Source: CALWZE01 sp036644375 (GTDB lineage Bacteria; Bacillota; Clostridia; Oscillospirales; Ruminococcaceae). From it: 64,000 nt of DNA. The translations under genes were made by a program, and so were the position numbers. The stretch lies in the NCBI GenBank assembly GCA_036644375.1, contig JAVXQD010000004.1, forward strand, positions 21,272 to 85,271, written 5' to 3'. The notes under the pieces are model-generated. The model had not been told where the DNA came from and ran no database searches. It was given only the letters and a program-made list of their open reading frames with translations. Numbering within the stretch: the stretch's first letter is position 1; every line of letters starts with the position of its first letter. Below are positions 36,257 through 45,077 of the stretch, one piece after another.

Positions 36257-37687
36257 TTAAAAATGCTTTCCGACTACCTCAACCTTAATGAGGTTTGTAT
36301 TTCCCGAAATGTCGAGAGGAATTCCTGCCGCTATGACAACCATATCGCCCTCAACTACCGCGTCAAGCTGCTTTGCACAATCAATAGCATGCAAAAATAA
36401 GTCATCGGAGTTTTTCTGAGGCTTTGCCAAAACGGGATAAACACCCCAGGACATTGCAAGCTGATAATAGGTTTTTTCAACTGGTGTGGCGGCGATGATA
36501 GGCTCAAATGGTCTGAATTTCGACATGCGACGTGCGGTATTTCCGTATTTTGTCAGCGCAATTATTGCCTTTGCATTGATGTCGCGCGCAGTGGTGCAGG
36601 CGGCGTCACAAACAGCGTTAGTTGTGTCTGAGGTGTCCATATCATAGCGTATGCCCTTGTACACCTCCATTTCAAAGGCGTCCTTCTCTGCCTGCTCCGC
36701 GATATTTGCCATCACCTCAACAGCGCGGATCGGATATTTGCCCATGGCGGTTTCCCCTGAAAGCATAATTGCGGAGGTGCCGTCAAAAACTGCGTTTGCT
36801 ACATCAGTGATTTCGGCACGGGTCGGGGTTGGCTTGTTAATCATGGATTCGAGCATTTGAGTCGCGGTTATAACCATTTTGCCCGATTGATAGCATTTTC
36901 GGATAAACCGTTTTTGAAGACCGGGCAGACGTTCGTATTCGACTTCAACGCCCATGTCCCCGCGCGCGACCATTATGCCGTCGGAGTATTTCAAAATCTC
37001 GTCGAAATTCTCGATACCCTCAAGATTTTCAATTTTCGAAATGATTTTTATATCATGTCCGCCATGATAGTCTATAAATTTGCGAAGGCAGATTACATCG
37101 TCGCGGTTTCGAACGAATGATGCCGCGATAAAGTCAATGTCATGCTCCACACCGAACAATACGTCTTTTTTATCCTGATCGCTCAGGTAGGTCATATTTA
37201 TGTGGACACGCGGTATGTTTATGCCCTTTTTGCTGCTGATAGTGCCTCCGCGGACAATTTCGCATATTATGTCGGTTCCGGAAATGCTTTTGACTCGCAG
37301 CTCAACGCTTCCATCGTCAATGAGCACAATACAACCCTCATGCAGTTGGGATGGCAGATCGGCATATGTGACAGAGACAATTCCGGAATTTCCGTCAACA
37401 TCTCTGGTTGTGAGTGTAAACTCTTTACCGTCCTCAAGAACGGCTGTGGGCTGCTTAAAGCTTTTAATGCGTATTTCGGGTCCTCGTGTATCCTGCATGA
37501 GCGCAACCGGCTTGCACAGCTTTTCGCGAACCTTTTTTACCATGTCGATTGATTCCAGGTGCTCTTCGTGAGAGCCGTGCGAGAAGTTAAGGCGCGCAAC
37601 GTTCATTCCGCTGTTTATCATTGATTCCAAAATGGTCTCGCTTTTGCATGCAGGACCAATAGTACATACGATTTTTGTTTTTAACAT
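36257..37687 (-). CDS. pyk: pyruvate kinase
   Basis: Catalyses phosphoenolpyruvate + ADP to pyruvate + ATP. The 476-residue product has the usual barrel start TKIVCTIGPAC, DTRGPEIR, the lysine/metal motif ISKIENLEGIENFDEIL, MVARGDMGVE and the signature ATQMLESM. The C-terminal allosteric domain is present, but the extra PEP-utiliser-like domain of some Bacillus enzymes is absent. AAAGG lies upstream of the ATG. On the minus strand a weak promoter TTGCCA-N16-TATACC (37740-37767) precedes it. It is adjacent to a KdpDE-like pair on the same strand but separated by about 100 bases. Confidence 0.96.
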   Translation of the reverse strand: MLKTKIVCTIGPACKSETILESMINSGMNVARLNFSHGSHEEHLESIDMVKKVREKLCKPVALMQDTRGPEIRIKSFKQPTAVLEDGKEFTLTTRDVDGNSGIVSVTYADLPSQLHEGCIVLIDDGSVELRVKSISGTDIICEIVRGGTISSKKGINIPRVHINMTYLSDQDKKDVLFGVEHDIDFIAASFVRNRDDVICLRKFIDYHGGHDIKIISKIENLEGIENFDEILKYSDGIMVARGDMGVEVEYERLPGLQKRFIRKCYQSGKMVITATQMLESMINKPTPTRAEITDVANAVFDGTSAIMLSGETAMGKYPIRAVEVMANIAEQAEKDAFEMEVYKGIRYDMDTSDTTNAVCDAACTTARDINAKAIIALTKYGNTARRMSKFRPFEPIIAATPVEKTYYQLAMSWGVYPVLAKPQKNSDDLFLHAIDCAKQLDAVVEGDMVVIAAGIPLDISGNTNLIKVEVVGKHF

Positions 37688-37793
37688 TTAAAAAGCCTTT
37701 CATGTATGGGACAGTATTTTTTCTGTTTTATTAAAGTGCGGTATATTCTTTGGATAGTATGTGGCAATTGTATGACCATGCTTTTGTACGCAG

Positions 37794-38504
37794 CTATTCA
37801 TTTGACTCAATCATTCGATAACCTACACCCATTGAGGTGAAAATATACTTGGGTTCGGCGGGATTGATTTCTATTTTTCTCCGTATATTTGCCATATTCA
37901 CACGCAAAATTTGGTTGTCGTTTCCGGCGCCGGGTCCCCAGATGCTCTTGATTATATAATCGTATGTCAAAACCTTTCCGGCGTGCTTGGAGAGAAGGGC
38001 GACAATTTTAAATTCATTTTGCGTGAGATGAACATCCTCGTCGTCGATTTGCACACAGCGCTTGTCAAAATCAACAATGAGCGCTCCTGCACAAAATGTA
38101 CCTGTCTGTGCAATGCTTTCATTTGCACCATGACTTCGGGAATGTCTTAGTGCAGTTCGCACGCGAGCGAGCAGCTCGGAGGTTCCGAAGGGCTTGGTGA
38201 CATAGTCATCGGCACCGAGATCAAGCGCCTCCACCTTATCGCGCTCGTGGCTGCGGGCGGAAACAACAATTATCGGAATCTGTGACCATTCGCGTACCGA
38301 CTTGATTATATTCTGCCCATCCATGTCGGGAAGACCCAAATCAAGAATGACAACGTCGGGGCAGCGTGAGGTAATGCTCATAAAAGCTTCTGAGCCGTTT
38401 TTTGCACAGATTACATCATAGCCGTTTGCACTGAGTATTGTTGAGATAAAGCTGCAAATATTATTTTCGTCTTCAACAATCAGAGCAAGGTTTTTGTTAC
38501 CCAT
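37794..38504 (-). CDS. OmpR/PhoB-type response regulator, KdpE-like
   Basis: A 236-residue regulator. The receiver has D55 in VILDLGLPDMDG and K in VTKPFG. The C-terminal winged helix (about 135-230) ends KYIFTSMGVGYRM. The start at 38504 (MGNKNLALIVEDE) is supported by GGAGG about nine bases upstream. It overlaps its kinase gene by eight bases. Similarity to KdpE is in the receiver and its pairing with a DUF4118 kinase; no kdpFABC operon is present. PhoB-type proteins bind tandem 11-bp repeats, and such a repeat lies at 42.7 kb near pit. Confidence 0.92.
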   Translation of the reverse strand: MGNKNLALIVEDENNICSFISTILSANGYDVICAKNGSEAFMSITSRCPDVVILDLGLPDMDGQNIIKSVREWSQIPIIVVSARSHERDKVEALDLGADDYVTKPFGTSELLARVRTALRHSRSHGANESIAQTGTFCAGALIVDFDKRCVQIDDEDVHLTQNEFKIVALLSKHAGKVLTYDYIIKSIWGPGAGNDNQILRVNMANIRRKIEINPAEPKYIFTSMGVGYRMIESNE

Positions 38505-39570
38505 CGCGATTATCCTCCATTGGCAAATAAAATCGGAATACCGCGCCGCCGTCATTGGCGTTGAATGCGCGGAGCTTTCCATTATGTGCTGAAATTATTG
38601 TGCTGCAAACCGAAAGACCGATGCCCATATTCTTTTTTTTGTCCCCTCCGTCCTCATAAGATTGCGTAAAATATCCGTCGAAAATATGAGGAAGTACGCT
38701 TTCGCTTATTCCGACTCCGTTGTCACGGACTTCAAAAACTGCATTCGGAGGTTCGCAGTTGACAGTTAAATGTATTTCGGTGACATTTTTTCCGTGCAGA
38801 ACCGCATTTTCCAAGAGATTAATTATGACCTGTTCGATAAGAACGGAATCCATCGGAACAATCAGAAGCTCTTTTGGTACACTGACAATAACGTTGCGGC
38901 TTGGAAAACGCTTGCGAAACAGGGTAACCGATTCTTCGATAAGCTCTTCGACAATTTCGGGAGTTTTGATGATTTTAGCCGCTTGTTCACCATCAATTCG
39001 AGTAATTGCGAGTAAATTTTCAACCATACGGATAAGCCATTGTGAGTCCTCCTGTACCTCTCTCAGCAGCTTTATACGCTCTTCCTTGTCAATCACATCG
39101 TCGTTCTCGATGATGGCGCTTGTCGCACCGAGAATAGAGGTCAGCGGAGTGCGGAGATCATGTGACACAGCGCGAAGAAGATTGCTGCGTGTCTTTTCCT
39201 TTTCAGCCTCAAGACGCGCTTCCTCATGCTGCTTTGCCTGCGTGGTGAGCGTGCTCGTTATAATTGAAACAGCGAGCATGGACAGCATGGCAAGCGGATA
39301 TCCGGTCAGTGTGAAGTCAAATTCAAAATACGGATATGTAAATATAAAGTTGACGGCAAGAACTCCGAGCAAAGAGGAGGCAATACCGTATATATATCCG
39401 CTCGTATACCTTGCAATCAGAAAAACAGCAAGAATATAGAGCATTGATACAAAATCTCCGCCCTCGTCAAAGCGACGCAGCAGAAAGCACAAGGCGGCAG
39501 TGAACCCGAGAATCACAAGTGATAATGCCGAGTTTTTTAAAAATTTAATCAGCTCTGATTTGGATTTCAT
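38497..39570 (-). CDS. short KdpD-like sensor histidine kinase (DUF4118)
   Basis: A 357-residue kinase with four membrane segments of the DUF4118 type (about 14-105). HisKA has H137 in AVSHDLRTPLTSI, and HATPase motifs are NLLENAV, DNGVGI and GIGLSVC. It lacks the large N-terminal KdpD and universal-stress domains of the full KdpD, so it is only the membrane-kinase half. Without the osmosensory domain and without kdpFABC, a role in K+ control is doubtful. The pair is probably a two-component system of unknown signal. Confidence 0.9.
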   Translation of the reverse strand: MKSKSELIKFLKNSALSLVILGFTAALCFLLRRFDEGGDFVSMLYILAVFLIARYTSGYIYGIASSLLGVLAVNFIFTYPYFEFDFTLTGYPLAMLSMLAVSIITSTLTTQAKQHEEARLEAEKEKTRSNLLRAVSHDLRTPLTSILGATSAIIENDDVIDKEERIKLLREVQEDSQWLIRMVENLLAITRIDGEQAAKIIKTPEIVEELIEESVTLFRKRFPSRNVIVSVPKELLIVPMDSVLIEQVIINLLENAVLHGKNVTEIHLTVNCEPPNAVFEVRDNGVGISESVLPHIFDGYFTQSYEDGGDKKKNMGIGLSVCSTIISAHNGKLRAFNANDGGAVFRFYLPMEDNRDG

Positions 39571-39871
39571 AAAATGCTCCGGGTGTCAATTGCACCGATA
39601 TGATTATTTTTAAATCATAAAACCAACAATAGAATTGAAAATATACCGAGAAGACGGAGTGGACATCGAAAAATCTCCGCTGTAACAGCACAGATATATC
39701 TTTCGAAAAGCTATAAAAGTCATGGAGGACATTATACCATAAATGCAATGCGTTTTCGACAAAAAGCCATTGAATTATGTTGAGCTGCTTTCTTAATGAA
39801 AATTAAGTGGTATTCGCTCAGAGCAGTTGGTACAATGAAAACCCGAATGAAAATAAAAAGGAGATTTAACA
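39571..39871. other. divergent intergenic region between kinase and DUF4300 gene
   Basis: About 300 AT-rich bases. A TATAAT on the minus strand (39731-39736) lacks a good -35 box. TACAAT at 39831-39836 may be the -10 of the lipoprotein gene. No gene, RNA or repeat could be supported. Confidence 0.4.
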
Positions 39872-40732
39872 ATGAAAAAAAACCGCAGATATAAATTAGC
39901 CGTGCTGCTGATAGGGGGTATGGTTTTGCTCTCCGGATGCAGCAGCGCAGATCCAAATGAGTCTGTTGTTAAGCCTGATGATTCGACAACGGGTGTGTAT
40001 ACAAATCTTGTCGCCGACAAAGAAAAAAATGAACTGAAAGAAATAATGAAGGATGCATCATTGTCGAATACAGATATTTTTTTCAAATGGGCGGAGGACT
40101 ACAATTCGTCTATGGACAAGTCCTCGGGTTTAGTGCAGGGGTGGAGTCCTATTTCAGAAAGCTCATATAAAGAAGATGTGCTTTCTGCATCATGGGACAA
40201 TACACATGTCGGTGAGACAGATGCGAATTGCAGGCTCACGGCATTTTTGCTTATGCAGAATCTGATCAAAAGCAATCCCATGTCCGATTATGGCACTTAT
40301 CTCATGATGGATGTTGACGAAATAGAAAAAAATGACCGCTATTCAACTATCAAAGAGAATGAAGGAAACTATATCGCGCTGTTCAATCAGGTGTCGGTGG
40401 CGGATGCGAAGGCAGATTCCGATTATTTGAGCGCGTTCACTGAGGCATGGTCCGAGAGAGGCGTGGTATTCCCGACGGGTAAGGTCTCGCTGGTCAGTGT
40501 TATAATGAATGACTCATTTGATAAAGTCCTGTTTATCGGTCACACAGGAATTTTGATAGAGGAGGACGGATATTTGCTGTTTATTGAAAAGTTAGCTCCG
40601 ACAATGCCATATCAGGTTACTCGGTATGCCGACAGAAAACAAATGTCCGAAACGCTGTTGGCACGACCGGAATATACCTTAGGTGATGAGGATTTCGGCA
40701 CTTTTTTAATGGAAAACGACAAGGTGCTTTAA
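39872..40732 (+). CDS. DUF4300 lipoprotein
   Basis: A 286-residue lipoprotein. A basic start and hydrophobic stretch end in lipobox LSGC with C23. The mature part begins with YTNLVADKEKNELKEIMKDA and contains the NCRLTAFLLMQNLI motif and a C-terminal GHTGILIEEDGYLLFIEK, which I recognise as DUF4300. It would sit on the outer face of the membrane. The function of the family is unknown. AAGGAG precedes the ATG and a terminator follows, so it is a single-gene transcript. Confidence 0.85.
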   Translation: MKKNRRYKLAVLLIGGMVLLSGCSSADPNESVVKPDDSTTGVYTNLVADKEKNELKEIMKDASLSNTDIFFKWAEDYNSSMDKSSGLVQGWSPISESSYKEDVLSASWDNTHVGETDANCRLTAFLLMQNLIKSNPMSDYGTYLMMDVDEIEKNDRYSTIKENEGNYIALFNQVSVADAKADSDYLSAFTEAWSERGVVFPTGKVSLVSVIMNDSFDKVLFIGHTGILIEEDGYLLFIEKLAPTMPYQVTRYADRKQMSETLLARPEYTLGDEDFGTFLMENDKVL

Positions 40733-40796
40733 ATCGAATTCGGAGTGTGAAATATTTTCCGCAAAGTGAAATCGTAATGGCGCAGAAGTATATCAC

Positions 40797-40826
40797 AAAA
40801 GGCTGTCGGTAAATTGACAGCCTTTT
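40797..40826 (+). terminator. intrinsic terminator after the DUF4300 gene
   Basis: AAAAGGCTGTC pairs with GACAGCCTTTT (11 bp) around a GGTAAATT loop. The A and T flanks also allow use by the converging DUF47 gene. Confidence 0.9.
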
Positions 40827-40943
40827 ATTGTATACTGCACGCGCATGACGGTACAGATTTGTCATCTGAAGCAATTAACAATAAATGCCGCTTTCAGCTC
40901 CATGCAGTCGAGTGAAAAGTGCTTTTTGTGAAAGTCTGATTTA

Positions 40944-41573
40944 TCAGGTGTTTTTCATAACCACGCCTTCGACGATATCGGCGGCGTTCTCACATGCGTC
41001 GAGGCAGCCCTCAAGAGCTTCAAAGAGGTTTAGCCATATGAGCATCGTTTTCGGCTCGGCATTTTCGGTAAACAGACGTCTGATGGATTCGGCGTGAAGC
41101 TTGTCTCCGGTGCTTTCAAGCGTGTTTACTTCGATAATATAGCTGCTCATTGTCTTGGACTTTTTAAAGTTGCGAAATTCGCACACTACTTTTTCAAAAG
41201 CCTCGCAGCACCGAACGATGAGATCTGTAAAATCAATTGCTTCCTTGCGCAGAGTCGGCACGTTGAACATGTATACACGGCGCATTACATCTTCGATTGC
41301 GTCGACGATATTGTCAAGCTCCTGCGCAAGAGCTGCGATATCTTCAAGCTCAATCGGAGTGATAAAATCGCGCGCAAGTCTTCTTGTCAGCTCGTGCTTG
41401 AGCGTGTCTGCATCATTTTCGATTTTGTGCATTGCTTCGACATGAGACGAGACACTTGTCACATCAAAGTTCATAAATGCGTCGTTTAAATAATGTGCGG
41501 AGCTTGTTGCCGATTGTGCAATTTGAAGGAAACAATCGAAATAATTAAATTCATCCTTTGCTTTTAATCCCAT
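40944..41573 (-). CDS. DUF47 (PhoU-like) phosphate transport accessory protein
   Basis: A 209-residue all-helical protein of the DUF47/TIGR00153 family. Typical features are the metal-binding EXXXD-type helices around KIENDADTLKHEL and LAQELDNIVDAIEDVMRR. Members regulate or assist PiT phosphate transporters (family knowledge). It lies 18 bases downstream of the PiT gene on the same strand, the usual pairing. Confidence 0.93.
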   Translation of the reverse strand: MGLKAKDEFNYFDCFLQIAQSATSSAHYLNDAFMNFDVTSVSSHVEAMHKIENDADTLKHELTRRLARDFITPIELEDIAALAQELDNIVDAIEDVMRRVYMFNVPTLRKEAIDFTDLIVRCCEAFEKVVCEFRNFKKSKTMSSYIIEVNTLESTGDKLHAESIRRLFTENAEPKTMLIWLNLFEALEGCLDACENAADIVEGVVMKNT

Positions 41574-41591
41574 TATATATACCTTTCTGTT

Positions 41592-42656
41592 TTAGAAAAC
41601 TGCAATAAAAAATTTAGCGGTTATAAAGCCCAAAATCCCGCACCCCGGGAAGGTGAGTATCCATGCGAGGGCCATCTCCTTGACGACGCCCCAGTTGACG
41701 GCGGAAAGTCTCTTTGATGCCCCGACTCCCATGATAGCCGTTGTTTTAGTGTGCGTAGTGCTTACCGGTATACCGGTAACAGAGGAGAGCAACAAGCAGC
41801 CTGCGGCGCCGAGGTCTGCCGCAAAACCCTGATAGGTTTGAAGCCTTACCATGTCAAGGCCGACCGATTTTATGATTCGGTATCCGCCTATTGAGGTTCC
41901 TATCGACATAACCACGGAACAGAGAATCATAAGCCATATCGGTATGCTGAAATTGGTCACTGAGGCATTTCCGTTTACTAAAAAAATTCCCAGAAGAAAT
42001 ACGCTCATGAATTTCTGACCGTCCTGTGCGCCGTGCATAAAGGCCATTGACGCTCCAGCAAAAATCTGTGCTTTTTTGAAAAAGCCCACTGTTTTGCGCC
42101 GATCCATTCCTCGGCAGACGGTTTCAACTCCACGGGCACAGACAAACCCCGAAAGGAAGCCGAGACCCGTAGAAAGCAACAGCCCGTAAATCACCTTTAT
42201 CCACTCTGCGGGATTGATTCCGGCAAAGCTTCCATGGAGCGCGATTGCAGCTCCGGATAACCCGGCAATCAATGCATGGCTCTCGCTGGTTGGAATTCCA
42301 AATCGCCACGCCGCGGTTGCCCACGTTACAATCGCGAAAAGCGCCGCGCAAAGCGCAACGGTTGCATCTTTGGTGTTAGTACCGAAATCGACCATATTGT
42401 AGATTGTCATGGCAACCTTGGAATTTATGAGCGTCATAACAAAAACGCCAAGAAGGTTGAAAATCGAGGCCATGATAATGGCGGATTTCGCGGTCATCGC
42501 ACGCGTGGATACACAGGTCGCGATTGCATTCGGTGCGTCTGTCCAACCGTTTACAAGTATTACACCCAATGTCAATGTGACAGTCAATGCCAGCATCGGG
42601 TTCTGACTAAGCTGGCGCAAAAAATCGATAAATTCAATTGTCATATTTTTTCCCAT
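41592..42656 (-). CDS. pit: PiT-family inorganic phosphate transporter
   Basis: A 354-residue permease with about ten membrane segments. Both PiT signatures are present: GWTDAPNAIATCVSTR near the N-terminus and the C-terminal repeat near GIPVSTTHTKTTAIMGVG. It imports phosphate with protons or sodium. The ATG at 42644 (MTIEF) with GGGA upstream is an alternative start, four residues shorter. It is divergent from the pyrophosphatase gene, and a tandem 11-bp repeat lies in the shared upstream region. Confidence 0.95.
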   Translation of the reverse strand: MGKNMTIEFIDFLRQLSQNPMLALTVTLTLGVILVNGWTDAPNAIATCVSTRAMTAKSAIIMASIFNLLGVFVMTLINSKVAMTIYNMVDFGTNTKDATVALCAALFAIVTWATAAWRFGIPTSESHALIAGLSGAAIALHGSFAGINPAEWIKVIYGLLLSTGLGFLSGFVCARGVETVCRGMDRRKTVGFFKKAQIFAGASMAFMHGAQDGQKFMSVFLLGIFLVNGNASVTNFSIPIWLMILCSVVMSIGTSIGGYRIIKSVGLDMVRLQTYQGFAADLGAAGCLLLSSVTGIPVSTTHTKTTAIMGVGASKRLSAVNWGVVKEMALAWILTFPGCGILGFITAKFFIAVF

Positions 42657-42726
42657 TCGTCATCAGTGAAATTTATTTAAATTGTGACATTAATTATAAA
42701 CCATGTCAGACAATAAAAAACGACAA

Positions 42727-42748
42727 GATACCGTTAAGAAACCGTTAA
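42727..42748 (-). promoter_or_regulatory. PHO-box-like tandem 11-bp repeat
   Basis: On the minus strand TTAACGGTTTC and TTAACGGTATC stand directly one after the other. The 11-base period of a TTAAC core is the arrangement bound by PhoP/PhoB-type regulators. It lies about 70 bases upstream of pit and 80-160 bases upstream of hppA. Confidence 0.6.
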
Positions 42749-42788
42749 AATAAATTAATGTTTCATAAAATTAAGCCATAGTATATTG

Positions 42789-42841
42789 TAGTGAAAATCC
42801 TGTAATGTTAGATTTAAAGGAGTTTCGTTGGATTTTCACTA
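42789..42841 (+). promoter_or_regulatory. hppA leader hairpin
   Basis: TAGTGAAAATCC pairs perfectly with GGATTTTCACTA (12 bp) around a 29-base loop. The loop contains AAAGGAG followed by an in-frame TTG (42828), a possible second start for hppA. Confidence 0.6.
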
Positions 42842-42887
42842 TAAAACTGCATATTCAGCGAAAACACAAAAAATGGAGGAGTTAGCT

Positions 42888-44981
42888 ATGGCCAACACAT
42901 TTCAAATAGTATCGGTACTTGTATCAATACTATCGTTCGGGTTTGCGGCATGGTTGTATCTGTGGGTAAAGAGACAACCGTCTGAGAACGTAAAAATAGC
43001 GGCGGCAGGAAAACTTATTCGCAATGGTGCGCGCACATTTTTAAGGAAAGAATACACGGTACTTGCAAAATTTGCAATCGGCGCGGCGCTGCTGATATTT
43101 ATTTTGCTTCCGAATCCAATCTGGAGAGGAACCGGAATAGCTCAGAACGCCATAATGGCTATTGCATATATTTTCGGAACTGTATTCTCAGCCATAGCGG
43201 GCAAAATAGGTATAGAGGTTGCCACTATAGCAAACGTTAAGTCGGCTGAGGCGGCACAAAAGGGAATTAAGCCCTCGTTTATGGCGGGATTCCGCGGCGG
43301 CGCGGTAATGGGAATGGCGGTCGTCGGCTCGAGTCTGCTCGGCGTGACACTGGTATATATGCTTACAAAAGACCCGACTACCGTTCTCGGGTTCAGCTTT
43401 GGAGCAAGCTCACTCGCCCTGTTTGCAAAAGCAGGTGGTGGAATTTTCACCAAAACCGCAGATATCAGCGCTGATTTGGTAGGAAAGGTTGAACTGGGGA
43501 TACCCGAGGATGACCCGCGCAACCCGGCTGTTATTGCGGATAACGTCGGCGACAATGTGGGCGATGTTGCGGGCATGGGCGCAGACCTGTTCGACTCAAA
43601 TGTCGCATCAATGGCGGCGGCACTTGTCATGGCGACCTCGCTTGATTTTGCTATAGGCGGTACAATGAATGTCGGCATGGTCTTTTGCTTCGCCGCGCTG
43701 GGTCTTCTCGCCTCGATAATCGGGGTTATGACCGCAAGAATCGGCAAAAAGGGAAACCCGACAAGGGCGCTTAACTCAAGTACATATGTTACTACAGGAG
43801 TATACATCCTTTTAACCGCCGCTGCAACATTTCTATTTGGATTTGAGTGGCGCATATGGGGCGCATGCATAGTTGGACTTGTTGTCGGAGTTATAATCGG
43901 AATCACAACGGATTACTTTACGGATGACAGCAAAAAGCCGGTTCGCTATGTGGCGAAAGCAAGTAATTCCGGACCTGCATTTACAATTCTTTCGGGTATT
44001 TCTTACGGGCTTCTGAGCACGCTTCCGGCGATGATCGGAATCGGAATTTCGGCACTTGCAGCATACAAGCTGTGTGAGCCTATAAATCCCGAGCACGCAA
44101 TTGAATTTGCGCTGTTCGGTATTTCCATGGCTGCGGTGGGAATGCTTTCAATAGTCGGTATGATTGTCAGCAATGACGCATACGGGCCAATAGTGGACAA
44201 TGCGCGCGGACTTGCCGAAATGGGAGATCTCGGTGAGGAGGTGCTCGGAATTACCGATGAGCTTGACTCGGCGGGAAATACCGTAAAGGCAGTGACAAAG
44301 GGCTTTGCAATTTCCGCTGCGGGATTAACGGTTATCGCGCTGCTCGGCGCATTTATGAGCGAGGTCAATTTCGCAGCTGCGGAGCTTGGGGTTCCGGGAA
44401 TCACAAGCTTTGATATTATGGATCCGCTTGTATTCTTCGGAATGCTTATCGGAGCTGCAATTCCGGCTGTATTCTCGGCGATGCTCATGCTCGGAGTTGA
44501 CAGAAACGCACAGCGTCTGGTCGCTGAAATTCACCGCCAGTTCAGAGAGATAGTAGGTCTTAAAGAGGGCAAGCCGGGAATTGTGCCCGAATATGACAAG
44601 TGTATCGAGATAGCGACTACAGGCGCGCTCAAGGAGCTTATTCCCGCCGGAATTACCGCAATTGCGGCTACGATTATCGTAGGCTTTATAGGCGGAGTCC
44701 ACGCAATCGGCGGATTCCTTTGCGGAAATATTGTCAGCGGACTTCTGCTTGCGCTGTTTATGAGCAACGCCGGAGGACTTTGGGACAATTCAAAGAAATA
44801 TGTTGAGGCAGGCAATGAGGGCGGCAAGGGATCTGATGCGCACAGAGCTGCAGTCGTGGGAGATACGGTCGGAGATCCGTTTAAGGATACAGCCGGTCCG
44901 TCAATCAACACACAGATCACAGTCGTTTCACTTATTGCATCGCTTATGTCAACATTATTTTTGACATTTTCTCTGTTTTAA
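42888..44981 (+). CDS. hppA: membrane-bound proton-translocating pyrophosphatase
   Basis: A 697-residue pump with about 16 membrane segments that couples PPi hydrolysis to ion export. The PPi-binding region reads ADLVGKVELGIPEDDPRNPA followed by VIADNVGDNVGDVAGMGADL. K467 in GNTVKA replaces the alanine of K+-dependent enzymes, which places it in the K+-independent class; that class pumps H+, not Na+ (family knowledge). The start at 42888 (MANTFQIV) has GGAGGAG upstream. A TTG at 42828 with AAAGGAG could add 20 residues. It uses the PPi not consumed by the PPi-phosphofructokinase and returns phosphate next to a phosphate importer. Confidence 0.95.
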   Translation: MANTFQIVSVLVSILSFGFAAWLYLWVKRQPSENVKIAAAGKLIRNGARTFLRKEYTVLAKFAIGAALLIFILLPNPIWRGTGIAQNAIMAIAYIFGTVFSAIAGKIGIEVATIANVKSAEAAQKGIKPSFMAGFRGGAVMGMAVVGSSLLGVTLVYMLTKDPTTVLGFSFGASSLALFAKAGGGIFTKTADISADLVGKVELGIPEDDPRNPAVIADNVGDNVGDVAGMGADLFDSNVASMAAALVMATSLDFAIGGTMNVGMVFCFAALGLLASIIGVMTARIGKKGNPTRALNSSTYVTTGVYILLTAAATFLFGFEWRIWGACIVGLVVGVIIGITTDYFTDDSKKPVRYVAKASNSGPAFTILSGISYGLLSTLPAMIGIGISALAAYKLCEPINPEHAIEFALFGISMAAVGMLSIVGMIVSNDAYGPIVDNARGLAEMGDLGEEVLGITDELDSAGNTVKAVTKGFAISAAGLTVIALLGAFMSEVNFAAAELGVPGITSFDIMDPLVFFGMLIGAAIPAVFSAMLMLGVDRNAQRLVAEIHRQFREIVGLKEGKPGIVPEYDKCIEIATTGALKELIPAGITAIAATIIVGFIGGVHAIGGFLCGNIVSGLLLALFMSNAGGLWDNSKKYVEAGNEGGKGSDAHRAAVVGDTVGDPFKDTAGPSINTQITVVSLIASLMSTLFLTFSLF

Positions 44982-45002
44982 GCTTTAATAGTAGTGCTTG
45001 CG

Positions 45003-45036
45003 TTTTTATTGCCCGCAAATTTGCGGGCAATAAAAA
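45003..45036. repeat. 34-bp perfect palindrome between hppA and oadB
   Basis: TTTTTATTGCCCGCAAA is followed directly by its reverse complement. A GC-rich core with A/T arms makes a strong stem, but no free T run follows on the + strand. It may act as a terminator of hppA through its own T arm or as an mRNA-processing hairpin. Confidence 0.7.
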
Positions 45037-45077
45037 CATGAATCGTACGGCTATTAAAAATATCAGGAGGATAAAAA

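Noticed and set aside
43142..43906. A 254-codon minus-strand frame inside hppA
   Set aside because: Low-complexity antisense shadow of a conserved gene.
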